A DNA stretch of 64,000 nt from Pseudomonas paeninsulae (GCF_035621475.1 NZ_CP141799.1:4266501-4330500), one strand, 5' to 3'. Shown: positions 34,579 through 44,616, numbered from the stretch's first letter. Notes: generated by a model from the letters alone, not told the origin. Numbers and translations: made by a program.

Positions 34579-35886
34579 ATGTCCCATCGAATCCTGATCG
34601 TCGGCGGCGGTGCCGGCGGCCTGGAGCTTGCTACCCGCCTGGGTAGAACTCTGGGTAAACGCAGTAAAGCCAAAATCACCCTGGTCGACGCCAACCTGAC
34701 GCACATCTGGAAACCGCTGCTGCATGAGGTGGCCGCCGGCTCGCTAAACTCGTCGGAAGACGAGTTGAACTACGTGGCCCAGGCCAAGTGGAATCACTTC
34801 GAGTTCCAGCTCGGGCGCATGACCGGGCTCGACCGGGCCGAGCAGCGCATCACCCTCAGCGCGACGCTCGACGAGCGCGGCGAGGTGCTGGTGCCCGAGC
34901 GGCAACTGGGCTACGACAGCCTGGTGATCGCGGTCGGCAGCACCACCAACGATTTCGGCACCGCCGGCGCCGCCGAACACTGCCTGTTTCTCGACACCCG
35001 CGAACAGGCCGAGCGCTTCCATAGCCAATTGCTCAGCCACTATTTGCGCGCCCACGCCAGCCAGAGCGATACCACCGAGCAGATCAGCGTGGCCATCGTC
35101 GGTGCCGGCGCCACGGGCGTGGAACTGGCCGCCGAACTGCACCATGCGGCGCATCAATTGGCGGCCTATGGCCTGGACAGCATCCACCCGGAAAACATGC
35201 GCATCACCCTGATCGAAGCCGGCCCACGGGTGCTGCCGGCACTGCCGGAGCGGATCGGTAAACCGGTGCACAAGACCCTGGAAAACCTCGGCGTGACGGT
35301 CATGACCAACGCCTCGGTCAGCCAGGTGACCCGCGACTCCCTGCACACCGCCCAGGGCGACATCATCACTGCCAGCCTCAAGGTCTGGGCCGCGGGTATT
35401 CGCGCGCCCGGCTTCCTCAAGGACCTCGACGGCCTGGAAAGCAACCGGATCAACCAGCTGCAAGTGCGCCCTACCCTGCAAACCACCCGCGACGACAATA
35501 TCTTCGCCTTCGGCGACTGCGCCGCCTGCCCGCAACCCGGCAGCGAAGGCCGCAATGTGCCACCACGCGCCCAGGCCGCTCACCAGCAGGCCTCGCTGCT
35601 GGCCAAGTCGCTGAAACTACGCATCGACGACCAGGGCCAAGCCCTGCCGGAATACCGCTACCGTGATTACGGCTCGCTGATTTCACTGTCGACCTTTTCG
35701 GCGATCGGCAACCTGATGGGCAACCTCACCGGCAGCGTGATGCTGGAAGGCTGGCTGGCGCGAGTGTTCTATGTCTCGCTCTACCGCATGCACCAAATGG
35801 CGCTGTACGGCCCGCTGCGCACCCTGCTACTGATGCTCAGCGACCGCATCGGCCGCAGCACCGAGCCTCGCCTGAAACTGCATTGA
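34579..35886 (+). CDS. ndh: Type II NADH dehydrogenase (NDH-2)
   Basis: Peripheral inner-membrane flavoprotein that oxidises NADH and reduces quinone without pumping protons. The 435-residue protein has the FAD-binding motif ILIVGGGAGGLELATRLG at residues 5-22, the NADH-binding motif VAIVGAGATGVELAAEL near 172-188, FAFGDCAACP for the FAD tail, and a C-terminal amphipathic/hydrophobic region (from about 370) that docks to the membrane. AGAGTG lies upstream at a usable spacing. Confidence 0.95.
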   Translation: MSHRILIVGGGAGGLELATRLGRTLGKRSKAKITLVDANLTHIWKPLLHEVAAGSLNSSEDELNYVAQAKWNHFEFQLGRMTGLDRAEQRITLSATLDERGEVLVPERQLGYDSLVIAVGSTTNDFGTAGAAEHCLFLDTREQAERFHSQLLSHYLRAHASQSDTTEQISVAIVGAGATGVELAAELHHAAHQLAAYGLDSIHPENMRITLIEAGPRVLPALPERIGKPVHKTLENLGVTVMTNASVSQVTRDSLHTAQGDIITASLKVWAAGIRAPGFLKDLDGLESNRINQLQVRPTLQTTRDDNIFAFGDCAACPQPGSEGRNVPPRAQAAHQQASLLAKSLKLRIDDQGQALPEYRYRDYGSLISLSTFSAIGNLMGNLTGSVMLEGWLARVFYVSLYRMHQMALYGPLRTLLLMLSDRIGRSTEPRLKLH

Positions 35887-35935
35887 GCGATATACGGGAC
35901 GCCGGGGCAGATGCATTCGCTGGCCCGGCGCTCTC

Positions 35936-36150
35936 GTAGGGTGTCACTCGCCGCAGGCAGTGCACCATTGGTTTAATCGGCGCAGCACAAAAGCTGGCGG
36001 GTTGTCGCTGCGCTCCGAGGCCGCCCTACATACGGACCGCCGAATCTGAGGCAATCCACAACCCGCAGGGTGTTACTCGCCGCAGGCAGTGCACCATTGG
36101 TTTATCGGCGCGGCACAAAAGCTGGCGGGCTGTCGCTGCGCTCCGAACGG
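35936..36150. repeat. Tandem pair of a ~90-bp CGCCGCAGGCAGTGCACC repeat
   Basis: Two near-identical copies at about 35936-36029 and 36066-36150 share CTCGCCGCAGGCAGTGCACC, then AAAAGCTGGCGGG and TGTCGCTGCGCTCCGA. The first ends CCGCCCTAC, complementing its GTAGGG start. Further copies lie near 60193, 60323 and 63111. This family is distinct from the RAYT-linked one. Confidence 0.85.
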
Positions 36151-36201
36151 ATCGCCACCTCAAGCCTGCTATCGTCGCGAGACCGACTACAAATCACGCG
36201 C

Positions 36202-36234
36202 ATAAAAAAAGCGCCCCGAAGGGCGCTTCTTTTA
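36202..36234 (-). terminator. Intrinsic terminator of the tRNA cluster
   Basis: On the minus strand, AAGCGCCC-ttcg-GGGCGCTT is followed by a run of seven T. The stem spans 36209-36228. It lies 66 nt past the tRNA-Lys end, closing the Asn-Pro-Lys transcript. Confidence 0.93.
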
Positions 36235-36299
36235 TGGTTGTCGATGAACATCTCATCGCAACCTTAAGATTCAACGCTGCAAACAGCTGCAGGTGAAAA

Positions 36300-36375
36300 T
36301 GGTGGGTCGTGTGGGATTCGAACCTACGACCAATTGGTTAAAAGCCAACTGCTCTACCAACTGAGCTAACGACCC
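36300..36375 (-). tRNA. tRNA-Lys (anticodon UUU)
   Basis: A 76-nt cloverleaf on the minus strand, 5' GGGTCGT acceptor arm, D-arm AGCTCAGTTGGTAGAGC, anticodon loop CTTTTAA, T-loop GGTTCGAATCC, and encoded CCA. Last of three tRNAs in one transcript. Confidence 0.97.
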
Positions 36376-36380
36376 AAAAA

Positions 36381-36457
36381 TGGTCGGGGTAGGGGGATTC
36401 GAACTCCCGACATCCTGCTCCCAAAGCAGGCGCGCTACCGGACTGCGCTATACCCCG
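36381..36457 (-). tRNA. tRNA-Pro (anticodon UGG)
   Basis: A 77-nt cloverleaf on the minus strand, 5' CGGGGTA, D-arm AGCGCAGTCCGGTAGCGC, anticodon loop TTTGGGA, T-loop AGTTCGAATCC and encoded CCA. The middle tRNA, 5 nt before tRNA-Lys. Confidence 0.97.
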
Positions 36458-36467
36458 ATTGAAAGAT

Positions 36468-36543
36468 TGGCTCCGCGACCAGGACTCGAACCTGGGACCC
36501 AATGATTAACAGTCATTTGCTCTACCGACTGAGCTATCGCGGA
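36468..36543 (-). tRNA. tRNA-Asn (anticodon GUU)
   Basis: A 76-nt cloverleaf on the minus strand, 5' TCCGCGA, D-arm AGCTCAGTCGGTAGAGC, anticodon loop CTGTTAA, T-loop GGTTCGAGTCC and encoded CCA. The first tRNA of the cluster; its promoter is at 36611-36638. Confidence 0.97.
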
Positions 36544-36610
36544 ACTTCGTGCTTTCAGGTCTCTTCTACTAGGCTTTGGCGTGAACCTATTCCCGTGTCT
36601 GAGGCGCGCC

Positions 36611-36638
36611 ATTTTACGTTTCCGCAGCCGCCTGTCAA
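36611..36638 (-). promoter_or_regulatory. Sigma-70 promoter of the tRNA cluster
   Basis: On the minus strand TTGACA (36633-36638) and TAAAAT (36611-36616) are 16 bp apart. A GC-rich stretch GGCGCGCCTC follows the -10 box, the discriminator typical of stringently controlled stable-RNA promoters. Confidence 0.85.
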
Positions 36639-36753
36639 CCCCTTAAATTGCTTTTATGACAATGCTTTGCACGTTTGTGAGGGCCTGCTATATCTTCACT
36701 GAGTGTGCTCCGCGCAGGATGCGTTAGCCACAAGGCCGCAATCAGGAAAATCC

Positions 36754-39105
36754 ATGAGCAATCAGGACATACCATCAGGCACGCAAAAACCAGCGCCAAC
36801 CCTGGCCAGCCGCGGTATTCAGCCTCGCTTTGGCGAGCTGGTGCAAAGCTGTCGCAAGTTGGTGATGAACCGACTGGCGGAGCAACTGACGGGCGTTTTT
36901 GCTCAAGTCGATGACACCATGTTCGAGTGCGCGGAAAAAGCCGAGAATAATCAGGTGCAAAACCTGTTCTTCGACAACATGCGCGAGATTCGTAAACAGC
37001 GGCCACTGATCGAGCGAAGCTACCACCAGAAAATCTCGCAGAATTTCTCCGACTTCCTTGATGGCAAACTCAAACCTCTGCCCAGCACCACTGAACTGGA
37101 TGCCGAGCAGCTCGCCCTGGTACAGAACGAGGAGTACGAGGAAAGCCTGCTGATCACCACCATGGTCAGCCAGGTCACATCACGCTGCGCGCAGCAACTG
37201 TTTGCTCTGGAGCAACGCCTGGCCCTGCTCAACAATGGACAACAACTGGGCGAGGAGAACAATCCCTTCGGCCCGCAGATGATTGCCCTGGCATTTCGTC
37301 AGGCCTTGGCGCCCAGCCCGTTTCCGCTGCAAATCAAAGCCATCCTCTACAGCTTGTTCGACAAGCACGTGATGCTCAGTCTGGACACTATATATAGCGC
37401 ACTGAATCAGCGACTGGTGGACGCGGGTGTACTGCCCAACCTCAAATACAGCGCCCAGCGCGCCGCCAACCCAGAGCGACCAAGCAGAACCGAGAACACG
37501 CCCGACACCAGGATAGACCTGCCAGCGGGTAGCAATCCCCAAACCACCGCCAGCCCCTCGACAAGCGCGAGCCACCGCTCAGGCCCGGCACAGCCGCTCG
37601 ATCTCGATGGCCCGCCCCCCAGCAATCCGCTAGTGCTGCTACAGGGCCTGTCCGCCCTGCTTGGCGAACACCGCCAACGCGATATTGACGCCCCCCTGCT
37701 CGGCGGCACGCGCAGTATCGCCAGCTATGCCCCGCGCGATGCCACCAGCACGTACAGCGCAAGCGACCTGCTCGACGCCCTCAACCACATGCAACGTCAG
37801 TCAGCCGATGAACTGGCGCAGCGCCTACAGCATCCACAGCAGGTCGACAGTTTGAAAGCCGACTTGCAGCGACAACTGGAAGTCTTCAGTCAGCGCCCTG
37901 GTCAACAGAAACTGGCGGAACAGGAAACCGACGTGATCGACCTGGTCGGCATGCTGTTCGACTTCATTCTCGACGACACCTGCCTGAAGGACAGCTACAA
38001 GACTCTCCTCTCCCACCTGCACACGCCTTATCTGAAAGTGGCGCTGCAAGACAAGGCGCTGTTCACCCAGCACCAGCATCCGGCGCGTCGCCTGCTCAAC
38101 AGCATGGCCCAGGCAGGCACGCTCTATGGCGGCGAAACCAATGAGCGCGCCCTGCTGGCCAAGATGCAAGGGGTGGTGGAGCGGGTGATTGGCGCAGACA
38201 GCGGCGATCAATCGCTGTTCGAGACGCTACTCGAACAGTTTGACGAATACACCGCCACCCTCAAGCACAAGGTCGAACTGCGCGAACACCGCGCCGTGGA
38301 GGCCGCCAAGGGCCGCGACAAACTGCTGGGCGCCCGCCAGCAGGCCGTCAACGTGATTGCCCGCAGCCTGAACCAACGCCAGACGCCAGGGATCATTCGC
38401 AGCTTCCTCAAACTGACCTGGGCCGATGTTCTGGTGTTCGTCCTGTTACGCCATGGCGAGAGTAGCAGGGAGTGGCAACGCGCCTGTGAAGTGGCTGAAC
38501 AACTGGCCTGGAGCGGCACACCACTCGATGAAAGCGGCCGCCAGCAACTGCAAGCGCTACGCGTGGCGCTACTGGATGATTTGCGCAAAGGCCTGCAACT
38601 GCTTGGTGGTTACCACGAGGATGGCATTCGCCGCTTGCTTCAGGACCTGGTTGCCTGCCAGTACGCCGCACAAGCCAAACAACCGCAACTCGCCGATACC
38701 TTCACCCAGCAACTGGCGGCGAGCACACTCGGCGCCATGCTCGGCGAGGACGCCATGCTCGCCTCTCTGGCGCCGCGCGAGTCTGGCCTGTCTGCACGCG
38801 CGCAAACATTCGCCCAGGAGCTGATGCAAATCGAGTTCGGTACCTGGTTCGAATTCCTCACGGACAATCAACCCCACCTGCTCAAGCTCTCTTGGTTCAG
38901 TCCGACCACGCGCAATTACATGTTTGTCGACCACAGCGGCCAACGGGCGGCGATCAAACCCTTAACCCAACTGGCCACTGAAATGGAACAGGGCCAGGCC
39001 CGCATCGTTCCACCCGAAAGCGATGCGCCGCTGGTGGATCGCGCCCTCAACGCCATTTATCGTGTGCTGCAGCGCTTTAGCGGCCGCACGAGCAAACCCC
39101 GCTAA
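36754..39105 (+). CDS. DUF1631 family protein (second copy), linked to a PilZ gene
   Basis: A 783-residue paralogue of the 16215-18506 product. Shared family stretches are KISQNFSDFLDG near residue 92, EQETDVIDLVGMLFDFILDD and QHPARRLLNSMAQAG in the middle, and a C-terminal segment (IEFGTWFEFLTDNQPHLLKL then RNYMFVDHSGQRAAIKP) that looks like a degenerate PilZ barrel. The ATG at 36754 follows AGGAAA; an upstream in-frame codon at 36703 lies in the promoter region. A separate PilZ-domain gene follows by 17 nt, so the pair is probably co-transcribed. This linkage suggests a role in a c-di-GMP-related process, but no function is known. Confidence 0.86.
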   Translation: MSNQDIPSGTQKPAPTLASRGIQPRFGELVQSCRKLVMNRLAEQLTGVFAQVDDTMFECAEKAENNQVQNLFFDNMREIRKQRPLIERSYHQKISQNFSDFLDGKLKPLPSTTELDAEQLALVQNEEYEESLLITTMVSQVTSRCAQQLFALEQRLALLNNGQQLGEENNPFGPQMIALAFRQALAPSPFPLQIKAILYSLFDKHVMLSLDTIYSALNQRLVDAGVLPNLKYSAQRAANPERPSRTENTPDTRIDLPAGSNPQTTASPSTSASHRSGPAQPLDLDGPPPSNPLVLLQGLSALLGEHRQRDIDAPLLGGTRSIASYAPRDATSTYSASDLLDALNHMQRQSADELAQRLQHPQQVDSLKADLQRQLEVFSQRPGQQKLAEQETDVIDLVGMLFDFILDDTCLKDSYKTLLSHLHTPYLKVALQDKALFTQHQHPARRLLNSMAQAGTLYGGETNERALLAKMQGVVERVIGADSGDQSLFETLLEQFDEYTATLKHKVELREHRAVEAAKGRDKLLGARQQAVNVIARSLNQRQTPGIIRSFLKLTWADVLVFVLLRHGESSREWQRACEVAEQLAWSGTPLDESGRQQLQALRVALLDDLRKGLQLLGGYHEDGIRRLLQDLVACQYAAQAKQPQLADTFTQQLAASTLGAMLGEDAMLASLAPRESGLSARAQTFAQELMQIEFGTWFEFLTDNQPHLLKLSWFSPTTRNYMFVDHSGQRAAIKPLTQLATEMEQGQARIVPPESDAPLVDRALNAIYRVLQRFSGRTSKPR

Positions 39106-39122
39106 CCCGCCAAGGAACCCCC

Positions 39123-39455
39123 ATGGAAGATCGCCGTCAGCACAGCCGTCACAGCACCGAACTGCAGCTGGAAGTCTTCGAGCTGCATACCGGACAGCGC
39201 CTCGGCCGGGTGGCAGACCTCTCCGCCGACGGTTTCATGCTGTTCAGCGACAAGCCGCACCGCGCGGACAGCCTGGTCGAATGCCGCCTGGTCAGTGAAC
39301 AGGTGATCGACGGGGTCGGCGAGATCCAGTTGAGCGCCGACTGTTTATGGAGCCGCCCCGGCGCCGACGGCCAACACTGCTGGGCCGGTTTTCATATCAT
39401 CGACCTGGAACCAGGCCAAGCCGCAGCACTGGACGTGCTGCTCAAGCATCTTTAA
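39123..39455 (+). CDS. PilZ domain protein (predicted c-di-GMP receptor)
   Basis: A 110-residue single-domain PilZ protein. Both c-di-GMP-binding motifs are present: RxxxR as Arg5/Arg9 in RRQHSR, and DxSxxG as Asp32/Ser34/Gly37 in ADLSADGF. It should therefore bind c-di-GMP, unlike PilZ itself, which lacks these residues. It is co-directional with, and 17 nt from, the DUF1631 gene. Confidence 0.92.
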   Translation: MEDRRQHSRHSTELQLEVFELHTGQRLGRVADLSADGFMLFSDKPHRADSLVECRLVSEQVIDGVGEIQLSADCLWSRPGADGQHCWAGFHIIDLEPGQAAALDVLLKHL

Positions 39456-39489
39456 ACGCTAGCCGATCATGCCGATGATCCAGTGATCC

Positions 39490-39685
39490 GTAGAATGGTG
39501 CGGGCCGCGTAGGCTGAGCGTAGCGATACCCATCACCGCGACCGGTAGGAAATACGGGCAATTGCGGCGCCTGCCCAACCTCCCCCGAATTGCGCCGGGG
39601 GCTTGTGCCGGCTACGTCGCTGAGTGAGCGTTGCTCCGCGTGGCCGCCGATGGGTATCGCTGCGCTCAACCGCATCCTACAAAAA
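39490..39685. repeat. Inverted pair of the GATGGGTATCGCT family with diverged linker
   Basis: The reverse half (GTAGAATGGTGCGGGCCGCG then GCGTAGCGATACCCATC) spans 39490-39534. The forward half (CGATGGGTATCGCTGCGCTC then CCGCATCCTACAAAAAG) spans about 39648-39685. The linker is longer and unlike the standard one. Confidence 0.85.
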
Positions 39686-39737
39686 GCCGTACCTACAGAC
39701 TCGCGGCCACGCATGAGAGCGGCCGCAACCGCATGAA

Positions 39738-39771
39738 AACGCCCTGCACGGCGCTGGCCGTGCGGGGCGTT
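39738..39771 (-). terminator. Terminator of clpB
   Basis: A 15-bp imperfect stem, AACGCCCTGCACGGC/GCCGTGCGGGGCGTT with a GCTG loop, lies 15 nt past the clpB stop and is followed by TTTT on the minus strand. Confidence 0.88.
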
Positions 39772-39786
39772 GTTGCAGCAGCAGGC

Positions 39787-42351
39787 TTAGACGAAGACGA
39801 TTTCGTCGTTTTCGACTGTGCCGGTGACGGTGCTGCCAGGGCCGAACTTGCCGGCGAGGATCAGTTGCGCCAGCGGGTTTTCGATCCAGCGCTGAATCGC
39901 CCGCTTCAGCGGCCGCGCGCCGTAGACCGGGTCGTAACCGATGGCAACCAGCTTGTCCAAGGCCTCATCGCTCAGTTCCAGGCTCAGCTCGCGCTCAGCC
40001 AGACGCAGGCGCAAGCGGCTCAGCTGGATTTTCGCGATGCCAGCGATCTGCTCGCGGGCCAGCGGCTCGAACACCACCACTTCATCGATACGGTTGACGA
40101 ACTCCGGACGGAAATGCGTGTTCACCGCATCCATCACCGCAGCTAGCTGCGCCTCGCGGTCACCGACCAGCTCCTGGATTTGCGCGGAGCCCAGGTTGGA
40201 GGTCATCACGATCACGGTGTTCTTGAAGTCGACGGTGCGCCCATGGCTGTCGGTCAGGCGACCGTCTTCCATGACCTGCAGCAGAATGTTGAACACATCC
40301 GGGTGAGCTTTCTCCACCTCGTCAAGCAGCACCACCGAGTAGGGCTTACGGCGCACCGCCTCGGTCAGGTAACCGCCCTCTTCGTAGCCGACGTAGCCTG
40401 GCGGGGCACCGATCAGCCGCGACACGGAATGTTTCTCCATGAACTCGGACATGTCGATGCGCACCAGCGCCTCCTCGGTGTCGAAGAGGAACTCGGCCAA
40501 TGCCTTGCACAGCTCGGTCTTGCCCACCCCGGTCGGGCCGAGGAACAGGAAGGAGCCGCTGGGCCGATTTGGATCGGACAACCCGGCGCGGGATCGCCGT
40601 ACCGCATTGGCCACGGCGACCACCGCTTCGTTCTGGCCGATCACCCGTTGGTGCAGCAGGCCTTCCATCTTCAGCAGCTTGTCGCGCTCGCCTTCGAGCA
40701 TCTTCGATACCGGGATACCGGTCCACTTGGACACCACCTCGGCAATTTCTTCCTCGGTGACCTTACTGCGCAGCAGCTGGTTCTCGGTCTTGCCGTGCTG
40801 GTCGACCATCTGCAGGCTGCGCTCCAGATCCGGAATGATGCCGTACTGCAGCTCGGCCATGCGGCTGAGATCCCCCTTGCGGCGCGCGGCCTCCAGCTCC
40901 TGGCGCGATTGCTCGATTTTCTGCTGGATCTGCGCGGAGCCTTGCACCTCGGCCTTTTCCGCCTTCCAGATCTCTTCAAGATCGGCGTACTCGCGCTCCA
41001 GCCGGGCGATGTCTTCCTTGAGTTTTTCCAGGCGCTTGATCGCCGCCTCGTCGTCCTCTTTCTTCAACGCCTGGGCTTCGACTTTGAGCTGGATCAGCCG
41101 GCGCTCCAAACGGTCGAGCACTTCCGGCTTGGAGTCGATCTCCATGCGGATACGACTGGCTGCCTCGTCGATCAGGTCGATGGCCTTGTCCGGCAGCTGG
41201 CGGTCGGTGATGTAGCGGTGGCTGAGCTTGGCCGCGGCGATGATCGCGCCGTCGGTGATCGCCACCTTGTGGTGAACCTCGTAGCGCTCCTTGAGGCCAC
41301 GCAGGATGGCGATGGTGTCTTCCTCGCTCGGCTCATCCACTAGCACCTTCTGGAAGCGTCGCTCCAGAGCGGCGTCCTTCTCGATGTACTGACGGTACTC
41401 GTTGAGGGTGGTGGCGCCGACGCAGTGCAGTTCGCCACGCGCCAAGGCCGGCTTGAGCATATTGCCGGCGTCCATGGAGCCCTCGGCCTTGCCGGCGCCC
41501 ACCATGGTGTGGATTTCGTCGATAAACAGGATGATCCGCCCTTCCTGCTTGCCCAGTTCGTTGAGCACCGCCTTCAGGCGCTCCTCGAACTCACCGCGGA
41601 ATTTCGCCCCGGCAATCAGCGCGCCCATGTCCAGCGACAGCACGCGCTTGTCCTTCAGGCCATCCGGCACCTCGCCGTTGACGATACGCTGGGCCAGGCC
41701 TTCGACGATCGCGGTCTTGCCCACGCCCGGCTCGCCGATCAGCACCGGATTGTTCTTGGTGCGGCGTTGCAACACCTGGATGGTGCGGCGGATCTCGTCG
41801 TCACGGCCGATCACCGGATCCAGCTTGCCCTCTTCGGCGAGCTTGGTCAGGTCGACGGTGTATTTATCCAGAGCCTGACGAGATTCCTCGGCATTCGGGT
41901 CGTTCACCGCGTCGCCGCCGCGCAGGTTGCTGATAGCGTTTTCCAGGGCTTTCTTGCTCACGCCCTGGCCGAGCAGCAACTTGCCCAGTTTGGTGCCTTC
42001 GTCCAGGGCAGCCAACAGCACCAACTCGCTGGAAATAAACTGGTCACCCTTCTGCTGGGACAGGCGATCGGCCTGGTTGAGCAGGCGCGCCAGGTCCTGG
42101 GACAGGTTGATATCACCGGTAGGGTTCTGAATCTTGCCCAGACGATCGAGCTCCTGACTCAACCCCTGGCGCAGGCTGTTGACGTCGAAGCCAACCTGTC
42201 TCAGCAGCGGCTTGATCGAACCGCCCTGCTGGTCGAGCAACGCCTGCATCAGGTGCAGCGGCTCGATAGCGGCATGATCGAGGCCGACTGCCAGTGATTG
42301 GGCGTCGGATAAGGCAAGTTGCAACTTGCTGGTTAAACGGTCGATTCGCAT
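39787..42351 (-). CDS. clpB: ATP-dependent disaggregase ClpB
   Basis: Hsp100 chaperone that works with DnaK to solubilise aggregated proteins. The 854-residue protein has an N-domain (residues 1-145), AAA1 with Walker [14 protein letters not shown] (about 206), the coiled-coil middle domain (about 400-520), and AAA2 with Walker [16 protein letters not shown] (about 605). There is no ClpP-docking loop, as expected for ClpB. The ATG follows AGGAAGG. A sigma-32 promoter lies upstream (42427-42454) and a terminator downstream. Confidence 0.97.
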   Translation of the reverse strand: MRIDRLTSKLQLALSDAQSLAVGLDHAAIEPLHLMQALLDQQGGSIKPLLRQVGFDVNSLRQGLSQELDRLGKIQNPTGDINLSQDLARLLNQADRLSQQKGDQFISSELVLLAALDEGTKLGKLLLGQGVSKKALENAISNLRGGDAVNDPNAEESRQALDKYTVDLTKLAEEGKLDPVIGRDDEIRRTIQVLQRRTKNNPVLIGEPGVGKTAIVEGLAQRIVNGEVPDGLKDKRVLSLDMGALIAGAKFRGEFEERLKAVLNELGKQEGRIILFIDEIHTMVGAGKAEGSMDAGNMLKPALARGELHCVGATTLNEYRQYIEKDAALERRFQKVLVDEPSEEDTIAILRGLKERYEVHHKVAITDGAIIAAAKLSHRYITDRQLPDKAIDLIDEAASRIRMEIDSKPEVLDRLERRLIQLKVEAQALKKEDDEAAIKRLEKLKEDIARLEREYADLEEIWKAEKAEVQGSAQIQQKIEQSRQELEAARRKGDLSRMAELQYGIIPDLERSLQMVDQHGKTENQLLRSKVTEEEIAEVVSKWTGIPVSKMLEGERDKLLKMEGLLHQRVIGQNEAVVAVANAVRRSRAGLSDPNRPSGSFLFLGPTGVGKTELCKALAEFLFDTEEALVRIDMSEFMEKHSVSRLIGAPPGYVGYEEGGYLTEAVRRKPYSVVLLDEVEKAHPDVFNILLQVMEDGRLTDSHGRTVDFKNTVIVMTSNLGSAQIQELVGDREAQLAAVMDAVNTHFRPEFVNRIDEVVVFEPLAREQIAGIAKIQLSRLRLRLAERELSLELSDEALDKLVAIGYDPVYGARPLKRAIQRWIENPLAQLILAGKFGPGSTVTGTVENDEIVFV

Positions 42352-42426
42352 TGCGTCATCCTTCCTTTAAGAGCAGGCCGGCGCGATGGACACCCCTATA
42401 TTGAAAGCCTGCCGAGATGAAGACTA

Positions 42427-42454
42427 GATGAGGTCGATTGTGCGAGTTTCAAGC
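42427..42454 (-). promoter_or_regulatory. Sigma-32 heat-shock promoter of clpB
   Basis: On the minus strand CTTGAAA (42448-42454) is followed, after 13 bp, by CCTCATCT (42427-42434), close to the consensus CTTGAAA-N13-15-CCCCATNT. It lies about 75 nt before the clpB start. Confidence 0.85.
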
Positions 42455-42589
42455 GCGCAAGCGTTGATCTGGGTCATGCCGAGCACTCAGGCGTTCGCTC
42501 GGAGCACAGCAACAAGCTCGCCTGCCTTGTGCCGCGCCCACAAACCGCAGCGCACTGCCTGCGGCGAGCGACACCCTAGAGAGAAAGGA

Positions 42590-43327
42590 TCAGCTGGCCA
42601 GCCAGATCAACGAAGCGAAGCGACCGGTACGGGCGGCGCGGCGGTAGGAGTAGAAGCGCGGGTCGCTGTAGGTGCACAAACCGCCTCCGTAGACGGCCGT
42701 AACCCCTCGCGCCGCCAACCGGATCCGCGCCAACTGATAGATATCGGCCATATAACGATCCGGGTTGACGCTGGCAACGAAGGCTTCGGCTGCCTGAGGA
42801 TGCACGGCCATGAACGCTTCGCGCACCTCGGCGCCCACTTCGAAGGCTTGCGGGCCAATCGCTGGCCCGAGCCAGACCAGTACGTCCTCCGGCTGCACGG
42901 CCAGCGCATCCAGAGTCGCCTCCAGCACGCCACCAGCCAGCCCACGCCACCCCGCATGGGCGGCGGCGACCCGACTGCCGGCACGATCACAAAACAGTAC
43001 TGGCAGACAATCGGCGGTCATCACGGTACAGGCGACCCCCGGCGTGGCGGTCCAACTGGCGTCGGCTTCGACCACTTCACCCGGCTCGGCAGGCACGACG
43101 GCAACGCCATGCACCTGACGCAACCAGGCCGGCCTGCAGCCCAGCTGGCTGATCAGGCGCTGGCGGTTCTTGATCACGGCAACGGGGTCGTCCTCGACAT
43201 GCTCGCCGAGGTTGAAGCTGTCGAACGGCGCGGCGCTGATGCCACCGCTGCGCGTCGTGATGCAGGCCTTGACCCAGGCGGGCGCAGGCCAATCTGGCGT
43301 CAACCAGTCATGGGCCCAGCTGCTCAC
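42590..43327 (-). CDS. pgeF: Peptidoglycan editing factor PgeF (YfiH/DUF152; purine nucleoside phosphorylase-like)
   Basis: A 245-residue copper/zinc-binding protein of the YfiH family; E. coli PgeF prevents wrong residues entering muropeptides, and homologues show laccase or purine nucleoside phosphorylase activity. Metal-site motifs are QVHGVAVV, TADCLPVLFCD and AAAHAGWRGLAGGV. It begins with GTG, overlapping the rluD stop by 4 nt, so rluD-pgeF is an operon, upstream of clpB on the same strand. Confidence 0.92.
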   Translation of the reverse strand: MSSWAHDWLTPDWPAPAWVKACITTRSGGISAAPFDSFNLGEHVEDDPVAVIKNRQRLISQLGCRPAWLRQVHGVAVVPAEPGEVVEADASWTATPGVACTVMTADCLPVLFCDRAGSRVAAAHAGWRGLAGGVLEATLDALAVQPEDVLVWLGPAIGPQAFEVGAEVREAFMAVHPQAAEAFVASVNPDRYMADIYQLARIRLAARGVTAVYGGGLCTYSDPRFYSYRRAARTGRFASLIWLAS

Positions 43328-44298
43328 CCGATAAATGCCTCGCGATCCTGACGCAATAGCGTCAACAACCAGACGAAATCATCCGGCAGCGGCGACTGCC
43401 ACTTCATCCGTTTCCCGGTAATCGGGTGATCCAGTTCGAGGAAGCGCGCATGCAGGGCCTGACGCGGGAACTCCTTGAGGCTCTGCACCATGGTCAGGCT
43501 GGCCGCAGGCGGAATGCGGAAACGCCCACCGTAGACTGGGTCGCCGACCAGCGGATAACCAACATGGCTCATGTGCACGCGAATCTGGTGAGTACGCCCG
43601 GTTTCCAGCTTGACCCGCGCATGGGTGTGCGAGCGGAAGCGCTCCAGCACCCGGTAATGGCTGACCGCCGGCTTGCCGCCGTCGCTGACGGCCATACGCT
43701 GGCGCTGCGCCGAACTGCGGCCAATGGGCGCGTTGATCTTGCCGCCGGCGGTGATCACGCCGATCACGATGCACTCGTAGATCCGGCTGACCGTACGCTT
43801 CTGCAGTTGATCGACCAGGCGCGTCTGCGCCTCAATGGTCTTGGCCACCACCATCAGTCCGGTGGTGTCCTTGTCCAGGCGATGAACGATGCCGCAACGC
43901 GGCACGTTGACGATATCCGGCACGTGGTGCAGTAAGGCGTTGAGCAAAGTGCCATCGGCATGCCCCGCGGCCGGATGCACCACCAGCCCCGCCGGCTTAT
44001 TGATCACCAGAATCTGCTCGTCCTCAAAGACGATGTCCAGGGCGATGTCCTGGGCGATCCACTCGCCCTGGGCCTCCTGCTCGGCGCGCAGCGCCAGTAA
44101 CGCTCCGCCATGCACGATGTCACGCGGGCGTACCACGGCACCATCGACAGTCAGCAGCCCCTCTTTGATCCAGGCAGACAGGCGCGAACGCGAGTGCTCG
44201 GCGAACAGTTGGGCGGCGACTTGGTCGAGGCGTTGACCGCCCATATCAATGGGCACCTCGGCGTTCAGTTCAATGGTCTGCTTATTAATAGAGGACAT
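43324..44298 (-). CDS. rluD: Ribosomal large subunit pseudouridine synthase D
   Basis: Makes pseudouridines in helix 69 of 23S rRNA. At 324 residues it has an S4 RNA-binding domain (about 20-80), the catalytic motif HRLDKDTTGLMV with Asp142, and the Arg/Lys-rich ETGRTHQIRVHM region. I chose the ATG at 44298 (MSSINKQT); a TTG three codons earlier is an alternative, and neither has a strong ribosome site. It overlaps pgeF by 4 nt and is divergent from bamD. Confidence 0.94.
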   Translation of the reverse strand: MSSINKQTIELNAEVPIDMGGQRLDQVAAQLFAEHSRSRLSAWIKEGLLTVDGAVVRPRDIVHGGALLALRAEQEAQGEWIAQDIALDIVFEDEQILVINKPAGLVVHPAAGHADGTLLNALLHHVPDIVNVPRCGIVHRLDKDTTGLMVVAKTIEAQTRLVDQLQKRTVSRIYECIVIGVITAGGKINAPIGRSSAQRQRMAVSDGGKPAVSHYRVLERFRSHTHARVKLETGRTHQIRVHMSHVGYPLVGDPVYGGRFRIPPAASLTMVQSLKEFPRQALHARFLELDHPITGKRMKWQSPLPDDFVWLLTLLRQDREAFIG

Positions 44299-44616
44299 GC
44301 TCGGCAACAGTGGAGGACCTGAGGGTCGGTTGATGTTTCATTGCACGCCGCATTGCCGTGGCCAATCAGGCCAGGCAAGGCGTGGGACATCGCGGAATGG
44401 TCGCTAACTTGGCACGACCCGCAATACGACCTGGCTGCTTTTACCGCACAACCCCAAGGGCTGCGGCGAAAATGCAACGTCAACAGGCCCTACTTTTGGT
44501 TTCGGCTACGCGCTTGTGGTTAAATACGGCGTCTTTGCCCCAGGGTCACCGGGGGCGCTCATCATAACAGGACGGCTTTGCTCAAGACAGCCGCCGTCAC
44601 AGGGACGCAAGCCGCC
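44299..44616. other. Divergent rluD-bamD control region
   Basis: A 318-bp gap between divergent genes, with no repeat family member and no supported ORF. Promoters for both must lie here. A TTGTGG...TTAAAT pair near 44514-44526 is the only weak candidate on the bamD side, and I do not assign it. Confidence 0.5.
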
